Part shown: in pieces, positions 47,235 to 57,093 of the stretch | Layout: each line of letters starts with the position of its first letter | Numbering within the stretch: the first letter of the stretch is position 1 | Source: Massilia putida | GTDB lineage: Bacteria; Pseudomonadota; Gammaproteobacteria; Burkholderiales; Burkholderiaceae_D | Direction of reading: 5' to 3' | Assembly: GCF_001941825.1 (NCBI RefSeq) | Contig: NZ_CP019038.1 | Location: 5,332,001-5,396,000 of the forward strand | Length of the DNA: 64,000 nucleotides | The notes under the pieces: model-generated | What the model was told of the DNA's origin: nothing | Seen by the model: the letters and a program-made list of their open reading frames with translations, nothing else | Database searches by the model: none | Made by a program: the position numbers and the translations under genes

Positions 47235-48278
47235 TCAGCGCAGCCCGAGCAGCGCCAGCACGCGATCGCGGCTGACACCGACCAGCGCCGACGTCAGCGC
47301 CAGCAGCGACTCGTAGTCGGTGCTGGCCGCGGCCTTGGTGAAGTCGTCGGCGGCGAGGGGCACGTCCGGCGGCGGTGTTTCGGCTTCCGCCACCTGGGCA
47401 CTGGCGGCCGACAGGGCATTGCTGGCGGCGACCTGCGAACGGCGCACGCGTTCCAGGGCCTGCACCACTTCGCGCAGGCTCTGGCGCAGTGCGTCGGCGT
47501 TGCCAGTGTCGGTGCTCACGTTCCACCTGTCGGGTGCCAGGTTGGCCGGCACTTCGTCCGTGGTCACGCGGCCGCGGCCGCTCATGGCGATGCTGCCCTT
47601 GATGGACGACCAGTCCGACTCCGAGGCCGAGAAGACGACTTCGCCTTTATCGTCCAGGCGCGCACGTACGCCCATCGGGGCGAGGGCGCGGTCGAGGGCG
47701 CGGGCGACTTCCTGGTTCGACTGGTCCGGTTCGATGTTGACGGACATCTGCGGGCCGCCGGCGCCGCCGACCGAGAACGAGATGCTCTGCGGTGCGTTCT
47801 TCTTGAGCGTATCGATGTCGAGGCCGCGGATGCGGAAGCGCTGCGTGGCCGGCGCCGCCGAAAAATCCAGATTGCTGTCGACGCTGGCGCCGCCGTTTTG
47901 CCGGCGCGCGGACAGCGTCTCGGCCAGCTGGCGTACCTGGGCCTCGAGGTGTTGGCGCGAGCCGTTGCGAGTGCCGGCCAGTTTGGCGGTCAGCTCGCTC
48001 TTCAGGGTTTCGAGCTGAGTGGCCACGCGGTCGAGGTAGTCCAGCGCCTGCTGGGCGCGCGCCACCTGGTCCTGCAGGCCACTGTCGAGCCGCGCGGCGC
48101 TGCCGTTGGCGCGTAGCGGCACCCCCGTCGTCGGGGACGCGGCCGCGGCGGCCGCGCTGTCGTCGGGGCGCTCGGTGGTGCGCGCCGGAAGCAGTCGGGA
48201 CGATGCGTTCGTCCGGGTGCCGAGGGTGCCGCCGGTAGCGCCGGCGGTCGTGGGACGTAATGTGGTATCCATGACCAT
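47235..48278 (-). CDS. Unknown protein at the end of the flagellar hook operon
   Basis: 347 residues. The start overlaps the flgL stop by one base (TGATG), so it is co-translated with flgL. Residues 1-60 are Thr/Ala/Pro rich and likely disordered. Residues about 65-130 are helical (LQDQVARAQQALDYLDRVATQLETLKSEL). The middle (about 150-230) is beta-like (FRIRGLDIDTLKKNAPQSISFSVGGAGGPQMSVNIEPD), and a second helical segment lies near 270-310. No signal peptide. I do not recognise a family; position suggests a hook-associated or filament-related role. Confidence 0.7.
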   Translation of the reverse strand: MVMDTTLRPTTAGATGGTLGTRTNASSRLLPARTTERPDDSAAAAAASPTTGVPLRANGSAARLDSGLQDQVARAQQALDYLDRVATQLETLKSELTAKLAGTRNGSRQHLEAQVRQLAETLSARRQNGGASVDSNLDFSAAPATQRFRIRGLDIDTLKKNAPQSISFSVGGAGGPQMSVNIEPDQSNQEVARALDRALAPMGVRARLDDKGEVVFSASESDWSSIKGSIAMSGRGRVTTDEVPANLAPDRWNVSTDTGNADALRQSLREVVQALERVRRSQVAASNALSAASAQVAEAETPPPDVPLAADDFTKAAASTDYESLLALTSALVGVSRDRVLALLGLR

Positions 48279-49189
48279 CAGAGCGCCGAGAACAGGGACA
48301 GGTTACCGATCTTGCTGTAGGCCTTGTAGCTGGCCTGGAGTGCCGTCTGGTAGCCGTTCAGCTCAATGGCGGCGGAGCCGACGTCGAGCTGGCCGATGTC
48401 CAGGATTGCCGTCTGGTTCGACAGGCTGACGTTCTCGTGGTTGGCATCGATCGTCTTCAGGATGTTCTGCTGGCCGCCGATGACGGCGACCTTGCCCGAA
48501 ACGAGGCCCATGGTCTGGTCGAACCCGTCCAGGTTGGCCTTCAAGGTATTGCGCACGGCCGGATCGTTGGCGTTGACGCCGCTGGCCGACAGCGTGTTGA
48601 TCGTCTGGTCGAGCTCGTTCAATAGTTTTTCCAGCCCCTTGACATTCTGGTTGCCCACCTGCGTGATGCCGTTGCCCACCACGACCAGCTGGTCGTTCGT
48701 GTTACCGGCATAGCTGTAGCGCGAGCCGAGAGGGGCAGTGGCGTCGTAGGCGATCGGGGCGGTGCCTGTCGCGGTGCCGGAAAACACGTGGCGGCCTTCC
48801 TGGTCGATTGCATTTGCCGAATACATCAGGCTGTCGCGCAGCGAGGTCAGCGAGATGACCATCGCGTTCAGGTCGTTCGGCGTGTTGGAACCGTCCGACG
48901 CCCACACGAGCAGGTCGCGGCCCGAATGCATGTCGTTGACCATGTTCTGCAGGGAGCCTTCGTTCTTCGACAGGCGAATCTGGACAGCGGCGATGTTGCT
49001 GCGATACTGCGCGATGGTCGCCTCCTCGCGCTTCAGGCGCGACAGGCGCACGCTGTCTACCGGATCGTCCGACGGCACCTGGATGCGGTTGCCGTTGGCC
49101 ATCTGCTGTGTGACATAGGTGATGCGCTCTTGGTTCGTCTCGAGCGACTGAGTCATCATCGCCTGGTATTGACTGGTGGCGATACGCAT
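48278..49189 (-). CDS. flgL: Flagellar hook-associated protein 3 (FlgL)
   Basis: 303 residues. Flagellin-like N-terminal helix (MRIATSQYQAMMTQSLETNQERITYVTQQMANGNRIQVPSDDPV) and C-terminal helix (ELNGYQTALQASYKAYSKIGNLSLFSAL) match FlgL. FlgL joins the filament to FlgK. It lies 11 bases downstream of flgK. Confidence 0.95.
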   Translation of the reverse strand: MRIATSQYQAMMTQSLETNQERITYVTQQMANGNRIQVPSDDPVDSVRLSRLKREEATIAQYRSNIAAVQIRLSKNEGSLQNMVNDMHSGRDLLVWASDGSNTPNDLNAMVISLTSLRDSLMYSANAIDQEGRHVFSGTATGTAPIAYDATAPLGSRYSYAGNTNDQLVVVGNGITQVGNQNVKGLEKLLNELDQTINTLSASGVNANDPAVRNTLKANLDGFDQTMGLVSGKVAVIGGQQNILKTIDANHENVSLSNQTAILDIGQLDVGSAAIELNGYQTALQASYKAYSKIGNLSLFSAL

Positions 49190-49200
49190 GCTGTTCTCCC

Positions 49201-50571
49201 TTAACCCATCATCCGCAAGGTGGCGTCGAACAGCGCGTTCGCGACGGACATCACCTTCATGTTGGCCTGGTACATGTTCTGGTATTCCACAAGGTGCACG
49301 GCTTCCTCGTCCTGGTTGACGCCGCTCGTCGACTGCCAGTCCGCTTCGGACTGGGTGCGCATCGTCTGTGCAGTGGCCAGCGCACTCTTGTTTTGCTGGC
49401 TGTCCACGGCGAGGCGTCCTACAAGCTGGGTGTCGGCGTCGCTGACCATCACGGTGCCGATCTTGGTCAGCGTGATCGACTGGCTCTTAATGTCGACCAG
49501 TTTTTGCAGGTTACCGGTGTCACCGGGCGTACCGTCGCCGGAAAACGCGAGGTCCGAGGTCTGGAAGCCATCCGCCACCTGCAGCATGTTCGACGTGCTC
49601 CCCGTGTTGTAGACAAACAGCGGCTTGCCCGGGGTGCCGTCCATGGCATAGCCGGCCTTGAGCTGGGTGTTGACCTTGTCGGCGATCTGCTGGGCCATGT
49701 CGGCCACGCCTTGCTGCAGCGGCAGCAGCGTGTCCTGTTCATAGGCCGACAGCCCGCCCAGCTGGCCGCCGGCCTTGGTCGTGTCGAGGTCGAACGCGGA
49801 GCCGGCGAACGTCAGGCTGAAGGTCTGCGCAGCGCCGCCGCCGACGGACAGCTTGCCGGCCACGCCACCCAGCACGAGCGACTGGCCCGTCTTGAGCGAG
49901 ACGTTGCGGGTGCCGTCCGGTTGGTCGCTGACTTCCAGGCCCATCTGGGTCGCCAGGCTGTCGATGGCTTGGTCGCGCGCGTCCACCAGGGTCGAGGCAT
50001 TGCTGCCGGTGGCATTAGCGTTCGCGATCTGGGCATTCAGCGACGCGATCGATGCGATCGTGCTGTTGGCCGAATCGACCAGCGCGCTGCGCTGTTGGCG
50101 CACGGATTGCAGCTGGGCGTTGAAGACGTTGTTCAGGCTATTGAAGCGTTGCGACAGCAGACCAGCCGCCGTCACCACCTGCTGGCGCAGCGGGGTTGAC
50201 GTCGGATCGACGCCGGCTACCGCATTCAGCGCAGAGAAAAAGGCGTCGACGCCGCTCGACAGGCTGGCCGTGTCGTCGCCCATCACCTTTTCCAGCTGCG
50301 TCATATAGGGCTGGGTCTGCGAGCGCGCACCCAGGTCGGACGCGCTGCGCCACAGCTGCTGGGTCTTGTAGCTGTCCGAGAACCGCAGCAACTGGGTCAC
50401 GTGAACCCCGTTGCCGGCCTGGGCCGAGCCGGCCGCCGGTGCGACAGCGGTCAGCAGGGCAGATTGGCGCGTGTAACCCTTGGTCTGCAGGTTGGCGATG
50501 TTCTGGCTGCTGGCCGACAGGGCCAGTTGTGAAGCGACCGCTCCGGACAGGGCGTTGTTCAGGATGCTCAT
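49201..50571 (-). CDS. flgK: Flagellar hook-associated protein 1 (FlgK)
   Basis: 456 residues, compact compared with Salmonella FlgK (553), so the exposed middle domain is short. The N-terminal rod signature is LNNALSGAVASQLALSASSQNIANLQTKGYTRQ, and the C-terminal helix is NQDEEAVHLVEYQNMYQANMKVMSVANALFDATLRMMG. FlgK sits at the hook-filament junction. A 45-base gap separates it from flgJ. Confidence 0.95.
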   Translation of the reverse strand: MSILNNALSGAVASQLALSASSQNIANLQTKGYTRQSALLTAVAPAAGSAQAGNGVHVTQLLRFSDSYKTQQLWRSASDLGARSQTQPYMTQLEKVMGDDTASLSSGVDAFFSALNAVAGVDPTSTPLRQQVVTAAGLLSQRFNSLNNVFNAQLQSVRQQRSALVDSANSTIASIASLNAQIANANATGSNASTLVDARDQAIDSLATQMGLEVSDQPDGTRNVSLKTGQSLVLGGVAGKLSVGGGAAQTFSLTFAGSAFDLDTTKAGGQLGGLSAYEQDTLLPLQQGVADMAQQIADKVNTQLKAGYAMDGTPGKPLFVYNTGSTSNMLQVADGFQTSDLAFSGDGTPGDTGNLQKLVDIKSQSITLTKIGTVMVSDADTQLVGRLAVDSQQNKSALATAQTMRTQSEADWQSTSGVNQDEEAVHLVEYQNMYQANMKVMSVANALFDATLRMMG

Positions 50572-50616
50572 CGTGCGAGTCTCAATTGTGCGTGATCAGT
50601 ATTAACAGGCGACCGT

Positions 50617-50952
50617 TCACGACGACTTATTAAGGGGGGCCGGCAATATCTGACGCAAAATCGCATCGGCGACGCCAAAGGCACGCTGGTGGGCCATATT
50701 TCCTGCCAACATGTTGTCCACCATGTCCGTCATGTCTTGGTTGACTTTGTCCTTGGTCGGGCTGTCGTCCGGGGCGATGGCGCGCGTGCTCTCGCGCATC
50801 TGGTGCAGCATGTGCGAGATGAAAAAGCTCTCGAATTCGATGGCGGCCTTGGTTGCTTTGGCAACATAAGCCTTGTCGGCCGCGGGGGCCACTTTGTCCT
50901 GGTCCGCGGCCTGGTCCGGCGTGCCCGGATCGATGGCATTGACGTTGTTCAT
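50617..50952 (-). CDS. flgJ: Rod-cap protein FlgJ, single-domain form
   Basis: 111 residues, containing only the N-terminal rod-binding domain (AIEFESFFISHMLHQMRESTRAIAPDD…NMAHQRAFGVADAILRQI). The C-terminal glucosaminidase domain that many beta- and gammaproteobacterial FlgJ proteins carry is absent; a stand-alone glucosaminidase is encoded at 57797-58531. The start overlaps the flgI stop. It caps the growing rod in the periplasm. Confidence 0.9.
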   Translation of the reverse strand: MNNVNAIDPGTPDQAADQDKVAPAADKAYVAKATKAAIEFESFFISHMLHQMRESTRAIAPDDSPTKDKVNQDMTDMVDNMLAGNMAHQRAFGVADAILRQILPAPLNKSS

Positions 50953-52109
50953 CAGATCACCACCAGTTCGCCTTCGATTGCGCCGGCCTGGTCGAGCGCC
51001 TGCAGGATGGCCATGATGTCGTCCGGCGAGGCGCCGAGACTGTTGACCGTGTCGATGATGGTCTGCAGGCGGGCGCCGGCCGGCCAGTGGAACATCTGGC
51101 CCGAGCCCTGGTCGACGGACACCTTCGATTGCGGCGTGACCTGCGTCTGGCCCCTGGAGAACGGTCCCGGCTGGCTGACGGCCGAGCTTTCCGAGATCAC
51201 GACCTTCAGCGAGCCGTGGGTGACGGCGGCCGATTTCACGCGCAGACCGTCGGAAATCACGACGGTGCCGGTGCGCGAGTTGAATACGACGCGGGGCACT
51301 TCCGCGCCCGCTTCCACCGCCATGTTCTCCAGCTTGGCGACGAAGGCGACGCGCTCGGTCGGGTTCGTGGGCGCCACGACCTCGACGCTGGTGCCGTCGG
51401 CCGTGGTGGCGACCTGGCCGAAACGGCGGTTGATGGCATTGACGACATTGGTCGCGGTGTCGAAATTCGGATGGCGCAGGCGCAGCAGCACGGCCGGACG
51501 GGTGGCGAAGTCAGTCGGGATTTCGCGCTCGATCTGGGCGCCGTTCGGGATGCGGCCGCCGGTCGGCGTGTTCACCGTCACCGACGAGCCGCTCTTGCCG
51601 GCCGCGGACAGGCCGCCGACGACGAGGTTGCCCTGGGCCAGCGCATACACTTCATTGTCGGCCGCGCGCAGTTGGGTCAGCAGCAGGGTACCGCCGCGCA
51701 GGCTTTTCGCATCGCCCAGCGACGAGACGGTCACGTCGATCGCCTGGCCGCGGCGGTAGCCGGGCGGGAACACGGCCGAGACCATGACGGCGGCCACGTT
51801 CTTGTTCTTCGCTTCCTCGCCCTCCGGCAACTTGACGCCGAACTGCTTCAGCATATTGACGACCGATTGGCTCGAATACTTCACCTGCGTGGAGTCGCCG
51901 CTGCCGTTCAGGCCGACGACGAGGCCGTAGCCGACGAGCGGATTCTCGCGCACGCCTTCGACGCTGACGAGGTTGCGCAGCGGTTGGGTGCGGGCGAGGA
52001 TGGCCGTGTCGGGGCTGACGGCGGCGGTCTTCGCCACGGGGGCGGCGAATGCCGGCAGCGCCAGCAGCGCGGCCAGCGTCAGGGAAGCGAAACGTAAAGT
52101 TCGGGTCAT
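50952..52109 (-). CDS. flgI: Flagellar P-ring protein FlgI
   Basis: 385 residues. Signal peptide [18 protein letters not shown], followed by the FlgI core ([70 protein letters not shown]). It forms the P ring around the rod in the peptidoglycan layer. It is 7 bases downstream of flgH. Confidence 0.96.
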   Translation of the reverse strand: MTRTLRFASLTLAALLALPAFAAPVAKTAAVSPDTAILARTQPLRNLVSVEGVRENPLVGYGLVVGLNGSGDSTQVKYSSQSVVNMLKQFGVKLPEGEEAKNKNVAAVMVSAVFPPGYRRGQAIDVTVSSLGDAKSLRGGTLLLTQLRAADNEVYALAQGNLVVGGLSAAGKSGSSVTVNTPTGGRIPNGAQIEREIPTDFATRPAVLLRLRHPNFDTATNVVNAINRRFGQVATTADGTSVEVVAPTNPTERVAFVAKLENMAVEAGAEVPRVVFNSRTGTVVISDGLRVKSAAVTHGSLKVVISESSAVSQPGPFSRGQTQVTPQSKVSVDQGSGQMFHWPAGARLQTIIDTVNSLGASPDDIMAILQALDQAGAIEGELVVI

Positions 52110-52116
52110 GTCGTCC

Positions 52117-52788
52117 TCAGAAAGGCATGAACGGACCGGTGAAGAACCGGGTCAGCCAGCCGGGGGTGTTCGCGTCGGCCAGCGTGCCCTGGCCGGAATA
52201 GGCGATGCGGGCATTGGCCACGCGCAGCGAGGACACCTGGTTCTCGTTGTCGATGTCGGCCGCGCGCAGATAACCCTTGATGCGCACGTATTCCTCGCCC
52301 TGGTTCAGCTGCAAGCGCTTTTCGCCGGCCACGCGCAGGAGGCCGTTCGGCAGCACTTCCTGCACGAGCACGGTGATGGCGCCGGACAGCGCGTTCTGCT
52401 GCGTGCTGGTGGCGTCGCCGTTGAAGGTGCGGTCACCGGCGATGTTCAGGCCGGTACGGCCGAAGGTCTTGCCGAGCGCGCCGATCGGCGTGACCGATGC
52501 GGAGGAGCCCTTGTTGAAGCTGGTCCCGGCCTTCTTGCTGGCCTGGGTCGTTTCCTGCAGCAGGACGGTGACCACATCGCCCACGCGGAACGCGCGCGCG
52601 TCCGAGGTCAGCGAGACGGTGTCGGCGCTGAACACGCCGCCCCCGATGCCGGCGCGTGGCGCCTGCGCTTTCGGCAGGGCGAGGACGTCGTCTTCGGGAA
52701 CGGGGGTGTTCAGGGGGACGTGCGACGTGGCGCATCCGGTCAGCACGAGGCTGGCCGCCATCCCGGCGGCGAGGGCGAAGCGTTTCAT
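52117..52788 (-). CDS. flgH: Flagellar L-ring lipoprotein FlgH
   Basis: 223 residues. A lipobox, LVLTGC with Cys19, shows it is an outer-membrane lipoprotein. FlgH core text: [27 protein letters not shown] and [35 protein letters not shown]. It forms the L ring. It is two bases from flgG. Confidence 0.96.
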   Translation of the reverse strand: MKRFALAAGMAASLVLTGCATSHVPLNTPVPEDDVLALPKAQAPRAGIGGGVFSADTVSLTSDARAFRVGDVVTVLLQETTQASKKAGTSFNKGSSASVTPIGALGKTFGRTGLNIAGDRTFNGDATSTQQNALSGAITVLVQEVLPNGLLRVAGEKRLQLNQGEEYVRIKGYLRAADIDNENQVSSLRVANARIAYSGQGTLADANTPGWLTRFFTGPFMPF

Positions 52789-52790
52789 GG

Positions 52791-53576
52791 TCAGCGGGAA
52801 GCCTGGGACAGGTATTGCAGCATGTTGTCGGCGGCCGACAACACCTTCGTGTTCATTTCATAAGTACGCTGGGCGGCGATCATGTCGACCATCTCTTCGA
52901 CGACCTGCACATTCGAGCCTTCCAGTGCGCCCTGCTTGATCTTGCCGAAAGCGCCGTCGCCGGCCTTGCCTTCGTTCGGGTTGCCGCTGGCCGCCGTTTC
53001 CTGGAACAGGTTCTCGCCCAGCGCTTGCAGGCCGGCCGGGTTGACGAAGGTCGTCAGGGTCAACTGGCCCAGTTCGGTCGGGGCGATGTTGCCCGGGATG
53101 GACGCGCTGACCATGCCGTTCTCGCCGATCGTGATCGAGGTCGCGTTGTTCGGGACGGTGATCTGCGGCACGAGGGGCAGGCCCTGGGCATTGACCAGCA
53201 CGCCGTTCGAATCGACCTGCAGCTGGCCGGCGCGGGTGTAGGCCGGCTGGCCGTCCGGGCGGCGCACCTGCAGGAAACCGTTGCCGTTGATCGCGACGTC
53301 GAGCGACTGGCCGGTGGTCTGGATGTTGCCGTTGGTGAAGACCTTCTGCGTGCCGACGATGTTCACGCCGTTACCGAGCTGGACGCCGTTGGAGACGGTG
53401 TTGTCGGCCGTCTGGGCGCCCGGTTGCTTGCCGACCTGGTAGAACAGGTCTTCGAAGACGACGCGGTCGCGCTTGAAGCCGACCGTGTTCACGTTGGCCA
53501 GGTTGTTGGCGATGGCTTGCAGTTTCGTATCTTGCGCCTGCACGCCGGTCTTGCTGATCCACATTGCTGGATTCAT
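52791..53576 (-). CDS. flgG: Flagellar distal rod protein FlgG
   Basis: 261 residues, the standard length. N-terminal rod motif MNPAMWISKTGVQAQDTKLQAIANNLANVNTVGFKRDRVVFEDL and C-terminal EGSNVQVVEEMVDMIAAQRTYEMNTKVLSAADNML match FlgG. It forms the distal rod and is exported by the flagellar secretion system without a signal peptide. Confidence 0.97.
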   Translation of the reverse strand: MNPAMWISKTGVQAQDTKLQAIANNLANVNTVGFKRDRVVFEDLFYQVGKQPGAQTADNTVSNGVQLGNGVNIVGTQKVFTNGNIQTTGQSLDVAINGNGFLQVRRPDGQPAYTRAGQLQVDSNGVLVNAQGLPLVPQITVPNNATSITIGENGMVSASIPGNIAPTELGQLTLTTFVNPAGLQALGENLFQETAASGNPNEGKAGDGAFGKIKQGALEGSNVQVVEEMVDMIAAQRTYEMNTKVLSAADNMLQYLSQASR

Positions 53577-53611
53577 GGTTTCTCTCTCCTGATTCTGTTA
53601 GGGACGTGCGG

Positions 53612-54337
53612 TTAACCGGCGATCAGCTTGTTGCCCGCTTCGTTCATGCCGTCGCTGGCCTTGAACAGGCGCATCTGCACCTCGAAGCTGCGGTTCAGGC
53701 TCATGGTGGCGACCATTTCCTCGACGGCCGAGACATTGCTGCCTTCCAGCGCGCGCGGGCGGACCTTGACGCTCGGGTCGGTCGGCAGGTTGGCCCCGTC
53801 GCGCGACACGATGAGGCCGGCCTCGTTCTTCGTCAGTTCGGCGCCCGTGGCGTTCACGAGACGCAGCTTGTCGACGACCTGCATCTGCTTGGCACCTTCG
53901 GTCAGCACGGAAATCGTGCCGTCCGTACCGATCTCGACCGCGGTGTGCTGCGGCAGGACGATCGGGCCGCCTTCGCCCATCAGCGGATGGCCGTGCACCG
54001 ACAGCGCGCCGTCCGAACCGATTTCGATTTCGCCCGAGCGGGTATAGGCTTCGCCGTCGCCGTACTGCACGGCGAGATAGCCCTGGCCGCCGATCGCGAC
54101 GTCGAGCGGGCGGCCCGTTTCGCGCACGGTCCCGGCGCGGGTCGAGATCATGTCGGCCTGCATGGCCGACATGTGGCGGTCGTCGTAGCCGAAGCCGCCC
54201 AGCTGCTGCTGGGTCGCCACTTCCATGCTGGCGCGAAAGCCGGCGGTGTCCAGGTTGGCCAGGTTGTTGGCGTGGACCTGCTGCGAGCGCATCAGGCGCT
54301 CGGCGCCCGAGACGGCGGTGAAGATCAGTTTATCCAT
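53612..54337 (-). CDS. flgF: Flagellar proximal rod protein FlgF
   Basis: 241 residues. The N-terminal motif MDKLIFTAVSGAERLMRSQQVHANNLANLDTAGFRASMEV and C-terminal EGSNVSAVEEMVATMSLNRSFEVQMRLFKASDGMNEAG mark FlgF. It is a proximal rod subunit. 12 bases from flgE. Confidence 0.95.
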   Translation of the reverse strand: MDKLIFTAVSGAERLMRSQQVHANNLANLDTAGFRASMEVATQQQLGGFGYDDRHMSAMQADMISTRAGTVRETGRPLDVAIGGQGYLAVQYGDGEAYTRSGEIEIGSDGALSVHGHPLMGEGGPIVLPQHTAVEIGTDGTISVLTEGAKQMQVVDKLRLVNATGAELTKNEAGLIVSRDGANLPTDPSVKVRPRALEGSNVSAVEEMVATMSLNRSFEVQMRLFKASDGMNEAGNKLIAG

Positions 54338-54349
54338 GGGTCGTCAGGC

Positions 54350-55537
54350 TTACAGGGCCTGCATCAGGGCCTGCATCATCTGGCTTTCGGTGGTCAGGAC
54401 CTTCGAGTTGGCCTGGTAGTTGCGCTGCGAGGTCATCAGGCCGACCAGTTCCGACGTGATGTCGACGTTCGAGCCTTCCAGTGCGCCGGTCGCCAGCTTG
54501 CCCGACAAGCCCACGCCCGGCGGATCGGTCAGGGCGGCGCCGGATTCGGCGTTGGCGACCCAGCTCGTATCGCTGATGGCCGACAGCGCGCCTTCGTTGG
54601 CGAAGGTGGCGATGGCGACCGTGCCGACCACCTGCGACTGGTCGTTGCTGTACTTGGCGACGAGCGAGCCGTCGGGGGACATCGAGAGGCCCACGAACGC
54701 GCCCGACGCATAACCGTCGCTGCGGTTGGTGGTGGTGCTGGCTTCGCCGGCGAAATAGGTCGTGCCCTTGTAGTCGAACTTGACGGAGGAGGCGGTCGCG
54801 CCCGTACCCGTGAAGGTCACCGTGCCCGTCGTGGTTCCGGTCAACTGACCGCTCGTGTCGAAGGTGAGGCTGACTTTGGGGTTTGCCGCGGTGTCCGGCG
54901 CGGCGCCATCGACGCCGTAATACACGTCGACCTTGCCGGTACCAGTCTTGACGAAGTATTGCGACACGGTGTGCTGGGTGCCCAGCGAGTCGTACGCGAG
55001 CGACTGCTTAACCATGTTGTAGCTGGACGAATCGGTGGATTTGAAGGCCGTCGCCGGCACGTTCCAGTCGGCCGACAGGTTGCCGACGTAGGACACACCG
55101 GTCGTCGCGACGGCCGGGATCTGGCCGGTCGGGACCTGCACGTCGCCCATCGCGCCCAAAGCGCCGTTCTTGGTCGGACCGTAGCCCTGCACCTTGTTGC
55201 CGTTGCTGTCGATCAGGACACCCTTCGCGTCGGTCGAGAAGATGCCGACGCGCGAATATTGCGTGGTGCCCTGGTTGTTGACGCTGACGAAGAAGCCGCG
55301 GCCGTCGATGGCGGCGTCGAGCGCGCGGCCGGTCGTCTGGGTGCTGCCGTTCTGGCTGATGTTCTGCGTCACCGAGCCGATTTGCACGCCGTTCGGCTGG
55401 GTGCCGGCCATGACGGAGGCGAAGTTGGCGCGGCCGGCCTTGAAGCCGTACGTGGCCGCGTTGGCGATGTTGTTCGAGACGGTGTTCAGTTGCTCGTTGA
55501 TGGCCTGGATGCCGGACAGTGCGATGTCGAAGCTCAT
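54350..55537 (-). CDS. flgE: Flagellar hook protein FlgE
   Basis: 395 residues. N-terminal SFDIALSGIQAINEQLNTVSNNIANAATYGFKAGRANFASV, and C-terminal EGSNVDITSELVGLMTSQRNYQANSKVLTTESQMMQALMQAL. The Thr/Gly/Ser-rich middle is the exposed hook domain. It is the polymer of the universal joint. Confidence 0.96.
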   Translation of the reverse strand: MSFDIALSGIQAINEQLNTVSNNIANAATYGFKAGRANFASVMAGTQPNGVQIGSVTQNISQNGSTQTTGRALDAAIDGRGFFVSVNNQGTTQYSRVGIFSTDAKGVLIDSNGNKVQGYGPTKNGALGAMGDVQVPTGQIPAVATTGVSYVGNLSADWNVPATAFKSTDSSSYNMVKQSLAYDSLGTQHTVSQYFVKTGTGKVDVYYGVDGAAPDTAANPKVSLTFDTSGQLTGTTTGTVTFTGTGATASSVKFDYKGTTYFAGEASTTTNRSDGYASGAFVGLSMSPDGSLVAKYSNDQSQVVGTVAIATFANEGALSAISDTSWVANAESGAALTDPPGVGLSGKLATGALEGSNVDITSELVGLMTSQRNYQANSKVLTTESQMMQALMQAL

Positions 55538-55578
55538 GTCGATTCCTTAAATGCGTTGCGGTAGAGGGAGGGCACCGG

Positions 55579-56244
55579 TCAGGAGCCCGTCTTGCCGTTG
55601 AAACCCGTGACGGACGAGGGATCGACCTCGCCGATATTGGCCACCTGGAGCACGACGTGGGTGCCGTTGACGCGCACGCTGTTCAGGCGCGCCGCCACTT
55701 CGACCGTGGGCGAGCTGCCGTCCGATGGCTTGGCCTGGATCGTGTATGAACCGGGCGCCAGGCCAAGGGCATCCGGATCGATGGTGAACGACTGGGCGCC
55801 CGAACCGGGACCCAGGTTGATCGTATGCTGCTGGCCGTCGGTGCCGGTCAGGATCAGGCTCGTGCCGGCGGAGAGGCCGTTCAGTTGCACGTTGCCGCTC
55901 ACCTTGTTGCCGTCGAGCTTGAGAGTGCTCGTCGCCACGGCCACGTCGGAACCGACCTGGCCGCCCATTGCCAGCGTTTGCAGGCTTTGCAGGACGGTCG
56001 CGCTGGCGGTCGTCGTCTGCGACAGGTTCTGCAGCGCTTCCGTCTGCGACAGTTGCGACAGCTGGTTGACGTAGGCGGTCGGGTCCTGGGGCGACAGCGG
56101 ATCCTGGTTGCGGATCTGCGCCACCAGCAGCTTGGTGAACATGTCCTTGTTCGCGCTGGTCGGCGCCTGGGCCGACACCTTGTCGGTGCCCGCGTTCGCC
56201 GTGTTGCCGAATTGGCTGTTGGTGGTGGAGGTGGTCGTCATCAT
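55579..56244 (-). CDS. flgD: Hook assembly scaffold FlgD
   Basis: 221 residues. The conserved N-terminal segment (DMFTKLLVAQIRNQDPLSPQDPTAYVNQLSQLSQTEALQNL) is followed by FlgD's tudor/FnIII-like region (ATSTLKLDGNKVSGNVQLNGLSAGTSLILT…). It caps the growing hook and is then discarded. Confidence 0.95.
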   Translation of the reverse strand: MMTTTSTTNSQFGNTANAGTDKVSAQAPTSANKDMFTKLLVAQIRNQDPLSPQDPTAYVNQLSQLSQTEALQNLSQTTTASATVLQSLQTLAMGGQVGSDVAVATSTLKLDGNKVSGNVQLNGLSAGTSLILTGTDGQQHTINLGPGSGAQSFTIDPDALGLAPGSYTIQAKPSDGSSPTVEVAARLNSVRVNGTHVVLQVANIGEVDPSSVTGFNGKTGS

Positions 56245-56246
56245 GA

Positions 56247-56651
56247 TCAGGAATCTCCCAGCTTGAGCAGCGACTGCTGCATGGATTTGATGCGGCCCAG
56301 GACTTCGACGTTGGTTTCGAAGGCGCGGCTGGCGGACATCATGTCGGCCATTTCGGACACTTCGTTGACGTTCGTGTAATAGACCATGCCGTCGGCGTCG
56401 GCCTTGGGATTGTCCGGCTCGTGCACGCGGCGCAGCGGCTCGGCGCTTTCGACCACGTCGAGCACCTGCACGCCCGCGCTGGCGTTATTGCCCATGACGG
56501 CCGCGAACACCGGCTTGCGGGCGCGGTACGCTTCCGCTTCGGAACCGGCCGCGACGTCGGCGTTGGCCAGGTTGCTGGCGATCGTGTTCAGGCGCACCGA
56601 CTGCGCCGCCATCGCCGAACCGGCGATCTGGGAAATGTCCTTGAAGCCCAT
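56247..56651 (-). CDS. flgC: Flagellar proximal rod protein FlgC
   Basis: 134 residues from ATG 56651. FlgC motifs are MAAQSVRLNTIASNLANADVAAGSEAEAYRARKPVFAAV and YYTNVNEVSEMADMMSASRAFETNVEVL. A longer open frame upstream is not coding for this protein. It lies two bases before flgD. Confidence 0.96.
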   Translation of the reverse strand: MGFKDISQIAGSAMAAQSVRLNTIASNLANADVAAGSEAEAYRARKPVFAAVMGNNASAGVQVLDVVESAEPLRRVHEPDNPKADADGMVYYTNVNEVSEMADMMSASRAFETNVEVLGRIKSMQQSLLKLGDS

Positions 56652-56661
56652 TATTGACCTG

Positions 56662-57021
56662 TTATTGACCGTTGATGGCTTTCGCCAGACCACGCAACTG
56701 CATGTTGATGAAGGTGAGGCTGGTATTGAAATCGGACGAGTTTTGGCCGAACGCGGCTTGCTCGACGCCGATCTCGACGGTGTTGCCGTCGGCACTCGGG
56801 TGGAACGGCACGCGGTACAGCGGCTTGTCGTCGCTCAGGCTGAGCTCGCCGTTCTCCGTGTCGATGCGATCCTGCAACATGGCGCCAAAATCGATGTCGC
56901 GTGCGGTGTAGCCGGGCGTGCTTTCATTCGCAATATTCGCCGCCAACACCTTGGTGCGCTCGGCGCGCAGTTCCAGCGCGTCCGCGTGCACACCCAGTGC
57001 GTCTTTGAAATTAATCGTCAT
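56662..57021 (-). CDS. flgB: Flagellar proximal rod protein FlgB
   Basis: 119 residues from ATG 57021, which has AGGA upstream. It starts with MTINFKDALGVHADALELRAERTKVLAANIANESTPGYTARDIDF, the FlgB pattern. It is the first gene of flgBCDEFGHIJKL, divergent from flgA across 72 bases that must carry both promoters. Confidence 0.95.
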   Translation of the reverse strand: MTINFKDALGVHADALELRAERTKVLAANIANESTPGYTARDIDFGAMLQDRIDTENGELSLSDDKPLYRVPFHPSADGNTVEIGVEQAAFGQNSSDFNTSLTFINMQLRGLAKAINGQ

Positions 57022-57093
57022 GTCAGGAACTCCTGTCGGTTGAATGTCGGATGATTGGTTAGAATCAGATTTTTCCGCAGCCACTATTCTCTA

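Noticed and set aside
57022..57093. Sigma54 or sigma28 promoter between flgB and flgA
   Set aside because: No TGGCAC-N5-TTGC or TAAA-N15-GCCGATAA match could be found on either strand.
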